From positions 1 through 14,871 of the forward strand of contig JBFMFD010000058.1 of assembly GCA_040752255.1 (NCBI GenBank): 14,871 nucleotides of DNA, in the 5' to 3' direction. The position numbers were made by a program, and so were the translations under genes. This document shows, piece by piece, positions 7,495-13,861 of the stretch. How positions within the stretch are numbered: position 1 is the stretch's first letter; each line of letters starts with the position of its first letter. The notes below the pieces were generated by a model. The model worked only from the letters and a program-made list of their open reading frames with translations, ran no database searches and was not told the origin of the DNA. The DNA is from J051 sp040752255 (GTDB taxonomy: Bacteria; Armatimonadota; Fimbriimonadia; Fimbriimonadales; ATM1).

Positions 7495-7500
7495 TATGCT
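7495..7500 (+). promoter_or_regulatory. Putative -10 box TATGCT for kdsD
   Basis: GGTATGCT ends 12 bases before ATG 7513, so the leader would be about six bases. No -35 box or strong Shine-Dalgarno site is seen. Confidence 0.4.
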
Positions 7501-7512
7501 CGGCTCTTAGGG

Positions 7513-8475
7513 ATGCTGGAGACCATCAAAGAGACCCTTGAGCAAGAGGCGCGCGCAATCCTCGACATCGCCGAGCGCGTCGGCGAGCCGTTTGTAAAGG
7601 CTGCCGAGTGGATGCTTCGCTGTGAAGGCAGGGTCATCCCTTGCGGCATCGGAAAGGCGGGCGACATCGCGAAGAAGTTCAGCAGTACCCTCTCCAGCAC
7701 CGGGACGCCGAGCCTGTTCCTTCATCCCGCAGAAGCGCTGCACGGAGACCTGGGGATGGTCACCGAGAAGGACATTGTGATTCTCTTCAGCAACAGCGGC
7801 GAGACCGAGGAGATTCTGCGCTTGTATCCCAGCCTCCGCGAGATCGGCGCGCGGACGATTCTCATCACCGGGAGGGCGGACAGCAGCGCCGCGCGCGCCA
7901 GCGACCTCGTTCTGGATGTCGCAATCGAGCGCGAAGCCTGCCCGCACAACCTTGCACCCACTACGAGCACGACGGTTATGCTCGCAGTCAGCGACGCACT
8001 GGCTCTAGCGGTGATGAAGGCGCGCGACTTCTCGCAGACCGACTACGCGCGCTATCACCCGAGCGGTTCGTTGGGTAGACGGCTGCTGCTGAAAGTGAGA
8101 GACGCGATGCGGACGGGAGAGGACGTGCCCTTCGTGCAACTGGATGAGGCGTTCCTTGAGATCAGCCGCGCCATTACGAAGGCTGGAGCCGGAGCGGCGT
8201 GCGTAGTGGACGGCGATAGGCGCCTGCTTGGGCTGATTACAGACGGCGACCTGCGCCGCTGCCTGGTGCGCGAGGGAGCGGCTGCCCTGCAGATGACCGC
8301 TGAAGATATGATGAACCCAAGCCCCCACCACATCGCGCCCGACATCCTCGCTGTCGAGGCCCTGGAGATCTTCGAGAACTTCCCGCGCAAGATCGGCGAG
8401 ATGCCGGTTGTGGAGGGCGAGCGCGTGGTCGGGCTAATCACGCTGAAGGACCTCGTGCGACTGGGGCTGCAGTAG
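7513..8475 (+). CDS. kdsD: D-arabinose-5-phosphate isomerase, KpsF/GutQ family (SIS plus two CBS domains)
   Basis: The 320-residue protein converts ribulose-5-phosphate to arabinose-5-phosphate, the first step toward Kdo for lipopolysaccharide or capsule. The SIS domain (about 30-180) carries GIGKAG (45-50), HPAEALHGDLGMV (71-83), FSNSGETEEI (92-101) and REACPHNLAPTTSTT (140-154). Lys48, Glu100, Glu141 and His182 align at a constant offset with E. coli KdsD Lys59, Glu111, Glu152 and His193, so the catalytic set is intact. Two CBS domains follow, at about 196-255 and 262-318, as in most family members. ATG 7513 is the start where homology begins; the frame is open upstream, but that part overlaps the divergent dipeptidase gene. 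No other Kdo gene (kdsA, kdsB, kdsC) is in the window. Confidence 0.92.
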   Translation: MLETIKETLEQEARAILDIAERVGEPFVKAAEWMLRCEGRVIPCGIGKAGDIAKKFSSTLSSTGTPSLFLHPAEALHGDLGMVTEKDIVILFSNSGETEEILRLYPSLREIGARTILITGRADSSAARASDLVLDVAIEREACPHNLAPTTSTTVMLAVSDALALAVMKARDFSQTDYARYHPSGSLGRRLLLKVRDAMRTGEDVPFVQLDEAFLEISRAITKAGAGAACVVDGDRRLLGLITDGDLRRCLVREGAAALQMTAEDMMNPSPHHIAPDILAVEALEIFENFPRKIGEMPVVEGERVVGLITLKDLVRLGLQ

Positions 8476-8479
8476 AGGC

Positions 8480-8523
8480 CGGCCAGCCACGGTTGCAGGT
8501 ATAATCTCTGACCTGGCTGGGCG
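8480..8523. repeat. Inverted repeat flanking the promoter of the metallopeptidase gene
   Basis: CGGCCAGCCA (8480-8489) and TGGCTGGGCG (8514-8523) are inverted copies matching at 9 of 10 positions, separated by 24 bases. The spacer contains the -10 box, and a second inverted pair, CAGGT (8496-8500) and ACCTG (8511-8515), lies inside. The arrangement is operator-like but could be chance in GC-rich DNA. Confidence 0.35.
8500..8505 (+). promoter_or_regulatory. Putative -10 box TATAAT for the metallopeptidase gene
   Basis: A perfect TATAAT is preceded by GG. The start codon is 38 bases away, so this gene, unlike its neighbours, should have a leader of about 32 bases. No good -35 box is visible. 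Confidence 0.5.
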
Positions 8524-8532
8524 ACAAGCCCG

Positions 8533-8538
8533 AAGGAG
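8533..8538 (+). promoter_or_regulatory. Ribosome binding site AAGGAG, next to a GGGC/GCCC hairpin
   Basis: AAGGAG lies five bases before ATG 8544 and decides for that start over GTG 8538. Just upstream GGGC (8519-8522) pairs with GCCC (8528-8531) around a GACAA loop. TGGC (8514-8517) can pair with GCCA (8541-8544), which would enclose the site and the first base of the start codon. Confidence 0.55.
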
Positions 8539-8543
8539 TGGCC

Positions 8544-9407
8544 ATGTTGCTTTTTGTTTCCTGTACGAGCGATGGGGATCACAAGAGCGAAAGACGCTCG
8601 GCGCAACCGCCGAAGCCATATACGATTGAGGTCGTGCCCGACGAGGCGGAGCGAGTGTTCACTGTTCAGCAACTGGAGCAGGCGTATGCGAGGTTCGTGG
8701 AGATGTTCGGCGTTGCGCCTGTGCTTCGAGTGTTCGTTTACGACACGGAAGAAGCGATGAGTCAGTCGCCTTTGCTGGCGTACGCAAACCACCCTTCTAT
8801 TCTGTTGTTCAAGAGCCGGAGATTGATCCAGTCTCAGTCCGTCTCGCCCATACCGGGTGAGTTTTCGGTTCTTGCGCACGAGGCCACTCACAAACTGGTC
8901 ATGTCCATGGCCGAACTGCTGATCCACTACGCTGGAGTAAACGTGCAGGGGCGGCGGCTTGACACATACGGACATGCCCTCGCTCCCGACTGGCTGGAAG
9001 AGGCGGTGGCGATTCTCGCCGAGAAACCCGAGGAGGGCGCGCAGAGACTTGAGTACTTGCGAGAGAATCCGGGCGACCTCATCCCTCTTCGCCGGTTGCT
9101 GGAGATGGACCATCCGTACTCGGGAGAGGCTGCCCAGAGGCTTGCCGCATCTCTGGGCAAGGAACTCAAGGGGCTGACGCTTCTTGAGCCACCAGAGGAG
9201 ATGCTCTCGCTCGCACGAATGTACTACGGTCAGGTCCATGCACTCGGGCACTACATCTGGGAGACGGAGGGACCGCAGTTTTTCCGCACCGCATTGCTCG
9301 CTGCCGTCAGAGGTGAGCCGGTTGACGCAATCTTTGCCTCAGCTCAAAGGATACCGCGAACCATAGAGGAATTGGAATCGACATACCTTGCGAGCGTTTT
9401 CGAGTAG
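8544..9407 (+). CDS. Gluzincin-type metallopeptidase-like protein (peptidase MA-like), probably exported
   Basis: The 287-residue protein contains a zinc-metallopeptidase motif HEATH (112-116, ligands His112 and His116, catalytic Glu113). About 35 residues later comes DWLEEAVA (149-156), whose Glu would be the third zinc ligand, as in gluzincins of the peptidase MA-like group. A later segment (about 227-262, YYGQVHALGHYIWETEG onward) matches the helical pattern that ends such domains. The N-terminus, MLLFVSCTSD, resembles the end of a lipoprotein signal (FVSC) but has no positively charged region and is much shorter than normal. Either the signal is atypical or the true start has been lost. 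A Shine-Dalgarno site supports ATG 8544, and the frame closes at 8502. The substrate is unknown; a role in surface or envelope proteolysis is inference. Confidence 0.75.
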   Translation: MLLFVSCTSDGDHKSERRSAQPPKPYTIEVVPDEAERVFTVQQLEQAYARFVEMFGVAPVLRVFVYDTEEAMSQSPLLAYANHPSILLFKSRRLIQSQSVSPIPGEFSVLAHEATHKLVMSMAELLIHYAGVNVQGRRLDTYGHALAPDWLEEAVAILAEKPEEGAQRLEYLRENPGDLIPLRRLLEMDHPYSGEAAQRLAASLGKELKGLTLLEPPEEMLSLARMYYGQVHALGHYIWETEGPQFFRTALLAAVRGEPVDAIFASAQRIPRTIEELESTYLASVFE

Positions 9408-9439
9408 CCCTGCTTCGCGCCGCGTAGGTGCGCGCAAGG

Positions 9440-9445
9440 TATACT
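9440..9445 (+). promoter_or_regulatory. Putative -10 box TATACT for tRNA-Arg
   Basis: GGTATACT ends 12 bases before the mature tRNA 5' end, so the precursor would have only a short 5' leader. No -35 box is recognised. Confidence 0.45.
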
Positions 9446-9457
9446 ACGGGCCCTAGC

Positions 9458-9533
9458 GCGCTCGTAGCTCAGTGGATAGAGCAACAGGTTGCGGACCTGT
9501 AGGTCGGAGGTTCGAGTCCTCTCGAGCGCGCCA
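9458..9533 (+). tRNA. tRNA-Arg, anticodon GCG
   Basis: The 76-base gene folds as a full cloverleaf. The acceptor stem GCGCTCG (9458-9464) pairs with CGAGCGC (9523-9529), followed by discriminator G9530 and an encoded CCA (9531-9533). The D stem is GCTC/GAGC. The anticodon stem ACAGG/CCTGT (9484-9488 and 9496-9500) holds loop TTGCGGA, giving anticodon GCG (9491-9493), which reads Arg codon CGC. The T stem GGAGG/CCTCT includes one G-T pair, and the loop is TTCGAGT. A20 in the D loop and C35 agree with arginine identity. Most bacteria read CGU/CGC/CGA with an ACG (inosine) tRNA, so GCG is unusual. A T-rich stretch (TCTCTTTT, 9534-9541) follows and may aid termination. Confidence 0.95.
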
Positions 9534-9610
9534 TCTCTTTTGGCGTCCCTCTGTCCTTTGTTATGCCGCCGCGCCGGGCGTCGGGCGCAACCTACCGGTG
9601 GGATTGGCGG

Positions 9611-9616
9611 TACGAT
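9611..9616 (+). promoter_or_regulatory. Putative -10 box TACGAT for the natAB operon
   Basis: GGTACGAT ends eight bases before GTG 9625. No Shine-Dalgarno site lies between, so the message would be leaderless or nearly so. The rest of the space after the tRNA (9534-9610) shows no gene; GCGCC/GGCGC at 9571-9588 is only a weak stem. Confidence 0.5.
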
Positions 9617-9624
9617 GTTGGGCC

Positions 9625-10365
9625 GTGATTCGAGTTGAGAACCTCTCCAAGCACTTTCCCGACGCGAAGCGGGGGGCGATTCGGGCTGTGGACGGCGTTT
9701 CCTTTGAATGTGAGCCAGGCCAGGTGTTCGGGCTCTTGGGTGTGAACGGCGCAGGCAAGACCACCCTGCTGCGCATGCTGAGCACCGTCATCACCCCCAC
9801 GTCCGGCAGCGCTTCCGTCGGCGGGCGCGACATCGTGCGCGAGCCGGAAGCGGTGCGTCGCAGCATCGGGTTCCTTTCGACGACGACTGCGCTGTACGCG
9901 CGGCTGACCGCTCGCGAGATGATTCGGTACATCGGGAGCCTCTACGGCATCGGTGGGCGGGAACTCGACCGACGGACGAACGAGGTGATCGAGTTGCTGG
10001 AGATTGCGCCGTTCGCAGATCGGCTGTGCGACAAACTGTCCACCGGTCAGCGGCAGCGCGTCTCGCTGGCGCGAACCGTGCTGCACGACCCACCGGTGAT
10101 GTTCTTCGACGAACCGACCGCCGGCCTCGACGTGCTCGCCGGTCAGACGATCATGGAGTTCATCGAGGGCCAGCGTGACGCGGGCAAAACGGTCGTGTTC
10201 AGCACGCATGTGATGAGCGAGGCGGAGCGGCTTTGCGATCGCATCGCGGTCATCCACAGCGGCAAGATCGCCGCCATCGGCACAATGGAGGACCTTCGCG
10301 CCCGCACGGGACGGACCGTCCTCGAAGAGGTGTTCCTCGCCCTCATTCAGGAGGTGGCGGCGTGA
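9625..10365 (+). CDS. natA: ABC transporter ATP-binding protein, NatA-like
   Basis: This 246-residue ATPase would drive the membrane protein encoded next. Motifs are Walker A GVNGAGKTT (39-47), GFLSTTTALYARLTAREMIR (82-101), which is very close to the corresponding region of B. subtilis NatA, signature LSTGQRQRV (138-146), Walker B VMFFDEPTAGLD (158-169) and the H-loop STH (His195). The family exports sodium or other small molecules; the real substrate here is not known, so the symbol is by similarity only. GTG 9625 starts where homology begins (MIRVENLSKHF). The frame runs back to 9472, but that would overlap the tRNA. The stop overlaps the GTG of the next gene, showing an operon with coupled translation. 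Confidence 0.9.
   Translation: MIRVENLSKHFPDAKRGAIRAVDGVSFECEPGQVFGLLGVNGAGKTTLLRMLSTVITPTSGSASVGGRDIVREPEAVRRSIGFLSTTTALYARLTAREMIRYIGSLYGIGGRELDRRTNEVIELLEIAPFADRLCDKLSTGQRQRVSLARTVLHDPPVMFFDEPTAGLDVLAGQTIMEFIEGQRDAGKTVVFSTHVMSEAERLCDRIAVIHSGKIAAIGTMEDLRARTGRTVLEEVFLALIQEVAA
10349..10355 (+). promoter_or_regulatory. Strong ribosome binding site AGGAGGT for natB
   Basis: AGGAGGT lies inside the end of natA, six bases before GTG 10362. It fixes the natB start and contrasts with the absence of any such site before natA. Confidence 0.75.
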
Positions 10366-11555
10366 GCGCGTGGCGCACTATCTTCATCAAGGAACTCAAG
10401 GAGTTCTCTCGTGACCGCCGCGTGCTCGCCACCGCGCTGCTGGGGCCTTTCATCCTGGAGTTGCTGCTGATTCTGGGCTTTGCGACGGTAAACGAGGCCC
10501 TTGAGAAGCCTCAGGCGCACACGGTCTTGGTCGTCAACGAGGTTGCGGGCGCCCCTCTGCTCGAGCCGATGCGTGCGAGCGGACTGTTTAAGGTGAAGGC
10601 CCTGCCCGATGGCGCGGACCCTGCCGAAGCGCTCCGAAAGAAGGAAGGCCGGGTGGTGCTGGTGTTTCCCGATAACTTCGGGGAGCGCTTTGCGAACCAC
10701 GAGGCGCCGGAGTTCACCGCGCTGTTCGATCCGAACGAGACGGTCAGCCGTGTCGCGCTAACAATGGTGCGCGCAGTGGTGCAGAAGCACACCGAGTTGG
10801 AGCAGCGGGCGCGGATGGTGTCGCGCGGGCTTGACCCAGAGGCGTTCACCCCGTTCGTTATGAAGGAGCAACAAGCGGAGACCGGGAAGGCGTTCGCCGG
10901 AGCGTGGCTCGTGTCGTTCCTTCCCTACCTCATCGTGTTGTGGGCGTTCTACGGCGGGTTCTCGATCGTCGCCGACCTGGTTGCCGGGGAGAAGGAGCGT
11001 GGGTCGCTCGAGACGCTGCTTGTTACCCCGGTCAGTCGCTCTTCGGTCGCGGTCGGGAAGTTCCTGGCGCTGGCGAGCGTTTCGTTGGCGAGCTGCCTGT
11101 CGGCTCTTCTTGGAGTGGTGGTGCTTGCGGTGGTCCGCGTTCCCGCTCTGGAGCCGATGTTTGGCGAGGGGCTTGCGCTGTCGCCGCTTTCTGCGATTGC
11201 GATCGTCGCGACTCTGATACCGCTCGTGCTGTTCTTCTCCGGCATGTTGCTCGCCGTGTCAACGTTCGGCAGGAACATGCGCGAGGTGAACGGCTATCTG
11301 TCGTGGCTCAGCTTTGTGGTGTTGGTTCCGGCGATCGCCAGCCAGTTCATCGGCTACACTGAGTTCACTACATCGCCGTGGTTGCCGTTCATTCCCGTGC
11401 TGAACAGCGCGACCGTCTTGCGCGAGGCGCTCATGAACAACGTTGACGTGTACCGCTTCCTGGTGACGCTGGCGTTCAGCGGAGCCTTGGCCGCGGCCGG
11501 GGTTTGGTTATCGGTTCGTCTGTTCTTGAGCGAGAAGGTGCTGCTCCGCACTTAA
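10362..11555 (+). CDS. natB: ABC transporter permease, NatB-like (ABC-2 type)
   Basis: The 397-residue protein is the membrane partner of the NatA-like ATPase. It has one N-terminal membrane segment (about 21-43), a large extracytoplasmic domain (about 44-180), and then five or six hydrophobic segments at about 183-205, 230-262, 275-300, 314-330, 340-355 and 365-388. Between the second and third lies the cytoplasmic motif GEKERGSLETLLVTPVSR (209-226), a hallmark of ABC-2 permeases of the NatB/YhaP group. The GTG overlaps the natA stop (GTGA) and is preceded by AGGAGGT. The gene ends in TTAA, which also holds the stop codon of the convergent fliD. Sodium export is the known role in B. subtilis; the substrate here is inferred only by similarity. 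Confidence 0.88.
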   Translation: MSAWRTIFIKELKEFSRDRRVLATALLGPFILELLLILGFATVNEALEKPQAHTVLVVNEVAGAPLLEPMRASGLFKVKALPDGADPAEALRKKEGRVVLVFPDNFGERFANHEAPEFTALFDPNETVSRVALTMVRAVVQKHTELEQRARMVSRGLDPEAFTPFVMKEQQAETGKAFAGAWLVSFLPYLIVLWAFYGGFSIVADLVAGEKERGSLETLLVTPVSRSSVAVGKFLALASVSLASCLSALLGVVVLAVVRVPALEPMFGEGLALSPLSAIAIVATLIPLVLFFSGMLLAVSTFGRNMREVNGYLSWLSFVVLVPAIASQFIGYTEFTTSPWLPFIPVLNSATVLREALMNNVDVYRFLVTLAFSGALAAAGVWLSVRLFLSEKVLLRT

Positions 11556-13846
11556 CGCCCACCTTGCACGGAGATGTTCGCCATGATGGAGGCGAGTTGC
11601 GCGCTCTGCGCCTGCAGCGCGGCCATAGCCTCTTCCATAGCGTTGAACTGCCTGCGGAGGAACTCCTCGCGCCGCACGAGGTTCTCCTCGATTCTCGCGA
11701 CACGGTCATTGATGTCGTCAATCTGGGCTTGGATAGCGTTGGTCTCGGACGTGAGGAAGCCGTTTACGAAGTCGAGCGCGACGTCGAGCGCTTCCTCCAC
11801 AACGGAAGCCGCGCCTTTCGTGAAGATGAGTTGACCGCGGTCGCCGGTGGAGCCGCCCTTGACGAGGATGCTCAAGCCGTCGGTGTTCGCGTTGCCCGCG
11901 TCGCCTTTCAGGATCTGGCCGGTGCCGGTGGCTGTTTCCCCGTTGATGGTTCCGGCAACATCGAGGCCAGTAACGCTGATCAGCGAGTCGCCGATTCCGC
12001 TGTTGTCGCTCGCCGCCGGAAGGTTGCTCTGCACGGTGAAGTTGCCCGGCGAGCCGTACTTCTTCGACGTGAGGACCAACTCGTTCGACGCCGTTTTGCT
12101 CGCGACGACGTGATCCTTCAGTTTGGCGTCCTGGTTGATGAGGGCGATGAGCGTGTCAATCGTGGTGCCTGCGGGAACGGTAAGGTTGTACGCGGTATTT
12201 CCGAAGAGCGTGCCGCCGAAGGTGAGCGTTTCCTCTTGGGAGCTTGTGCCGGTGAATGCCACACCCGCAGTCATCGTGCCCTGCGTGGCGAGTTGTGTGA
12301 TGTTGACCGTGTAGCCGACGAGACCGCTCGGCTTCGTCTTGCTCGTCGCGGAGATGAACTGAATGTCAGGGTCGTCAATGCGCCCGGCCTCGACGAAGAG
12401 GTCGGTTACGTTCTGGAGGTTCGTTGCGAGCGCCTCATCGAACTTGGCGGTGTCGAGCGTCATCTTCCCGCTGGAGTCGAAGTTGACGCCGATGGCGAGC
12501 AGGTTCCGGTACGGCCCCGTGACGCCGTCGGGCGATTGCAGCAAGGCGCGCGCCATCTGCTCTTGAATCAGCGAGACGGTCGAGTTGCCGAACAGCGGCC
12601 CTGATTCGAGCGTTTCGGAGTCGAAGCTGGCTGCGCTCTTGAGGAAGTCCACCACGGCGTTGTAGGCGTCGGCGAGTTCCTGAACCTTGTTGCGAATCGC
12701 CTCATTGTCTCGCGTGAGGGAGAGCGTGGTCTTCGGAGGCGTTACCGCGTCGGCTTTGAGCAGCGTAATCGTCGCGCCGGAGATGATGTTGGTTACCGTG
12801 TTGCTGGCGCTGGTGAGGGAAACGCCGTCAAGGGTGAACTGGGCATCCTGCGCCGCAAGAAGCTCATTGCCGAACGCCGTTTGAAGGATGCCGATGTTCT
12901 CCAGAACGCGATTCTCATCCGTGAACGTCGGCGTTGCGGAGTCACCGACGATCTGTAGTTTGTAGACTGTCTCGCCGTTCTGTTCGGCGGAAACGACAGT
13001 TGCGGTTACGTTGGGAACGTTCGCGGTGATGCGGCTCGCCAGGTCGGCCAGCGAGTCGTTCGCAAAGTCCACCGACACGTTTGTGCCGTTGATTTGAATC
13101 GTGCTCGGCGGCACCGTGACGTTGAGCAAGGAGCCGATGGTGGAGACGCTGTCGGTAAACGCGATGCTTTCCGCCCCGTTGGTAATCGCCTTGCGGATGG
13201 ACGCCGCGCCGGAGAGGAAGCCGAGCGAACTCATCACCGTGCCCGAGGCGACATCACTCAGCGCGACCTTGTTGTCCGCGCCGCTCGAGTTTGCGGTAAT
13301 CGTCAGGAACGTGTTGCCGCTTCCGCCGTTGATGATCGAGGCGGTAACGCCTGCGCCCGCTTCATTGATCTTGGTGGCGACTGCGCTGAGGGAGTCGTTC
13401 GTCTGCACCGTTACCGCCTTGCCGTTGACGAGGAAGGTCCCGGACAAGTTGAGGGCGGTAGTCGCATCGGTCTGTGCGGCGGATGCCAACTTGTGCGTCT
13501 GTGCGAGGCGCGAAACGGCGAGGTCGTAGATTCCAGGCAGGGCACCCGTTCCCGCCGTGATGGTTGCTACGGCGCTGTCGCTACTCGCCGCTTGGACCAA
13601 CTGAAACGTGCTCGCTGTGTTGAGCGTCTGGGCAGCCGTGCGAACATTGCCGACCAGAGACTTGTATTGGTCAACTGCCGTCTGCCGGTTCGTGAGTTGG
13701 CCCTTCTGGATGAGTAGCCGCTGAATCGGCTGCCGCTCCAGTTGAAGGATTCGGGCGATGATTGACTCGGTGTCAATCCCCGAACTGATGCCCCCGAACG
13801 ATATCCCTCCGCCGAATGCCATTGCTCCAGTGCGGATTGTCGGCAT
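11552..13846 (-). CDS. fliD: Flagellar filament capping protein FliD (hook-associated protein 2), large form
   Basis: FliD caps the flagellar filament and helps flagellin subunits fold into place. The N-terminus SFGGISSGIDTESIIARILQ (16-35) and the following coiled segment match FliD_N. The C-terminus (about 683-758) matches FliD_C, with VARIEENLVRREEFLRRQFN (716-735), AMEEAMAALQAQSAQL and a predicted coiled coil. Between them are flagellin-IN-like modules at about 132-198 and 249-310. DAQFTLDGVSLTSASNTVTN (334-353) is a conserved FliD stretch. An extra module (about 505-655) inside the C-terminal region helps explain the 764-residue length, above the more usual 450-680. No cysteine is present, as usual for axial flagellar proteins. 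ATG 13822 (MAFGGG) is an equally possible start; neither has a well-placed Shine-Dalgarno site. It follows mutY by 15 bases. No other flagellar gene is in the window. Confidence 0.9.
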   Translation of the reverse strand: MPTIRTGAMAFGGGISFGGISSGIDTESIIARILQLERQPIQRLLIQKGQLTNRQTAVDQYKSLVGNVRTAAQTLNTASTFQLVQAASSDSAVATITAGTGALPGIYDLAVSRLAQTHKLASAAQTDATTALNLSGTFLVNGKAVTVQTNDSLSAVATKINEAGAGVTASIINGGSGNTFLTITANSSGADNKVALSDVASGTVMSSLGFLSGAASIRKAITNGAESIAFTDSVSTIGSLLNVTVPPSTIQINGTNVSVDFANDSLADLASRITANVPNVTATVVSAEQNGETVYKLQIVGDSATPTFTDENRVLENIGILQTAFGNELLAAQDAQFTLDGVSLTSASNTVTNIISGATITLLKADAVTPPKTTLSLTRDNEAIRNKVQELADAYNAVVDFLKSAASFDSETLESGPLFGNSTVSLIQEQMARALLQSPDGVTGPYRNLLAIGVNFDSSGKMTLDTAKFDEALATNLQNVTDLFVEAGRIDDPDIQFISATSKTKPSGLVGYTVNITQLATQGTMTAGVAFTGTSSQEETLTFGGTLFGNTAYNLTVPAGTTIDTLIALINQDAKLKDHVVASKTASNELVLTSKKYGSPGNFTVQSNLPAASDNSGIGDSLISVTGLDVAGTINGETATGTGQILKGDAGNANTDGLSILVKGGSTGDRGQLIFTKGAASVVEEALDVALDFVNGFLTSETNAIQAQIDDINDRVARIEENLVRREEFLRRQFNAMEEAMAALQAQSAQLASIMANISVQGGR

Positions 13847-13861
13847 TCAGAGCGGCCGGGG

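Noticed and set aside
9571..9588. GCGCC/GGCGC stem considered as the tRNA terminator
   Set aside because: It has only five pairs with no T-run after it, and such stems are frequent in GC-rich spacers.
9472..9624. N-terminal extension of natA into the tRNA gene
   Set aside because: The region is a clear tRNA-Arg, and NatA homology starts at GTG 9625.
11504..12604. 366-residue open frame antisense to fliD
   Set aside because: Its composition is rich in Arg, Val, Asp and Glu, as in shadow frames, with no motif. fliD is well supported on the other strand.
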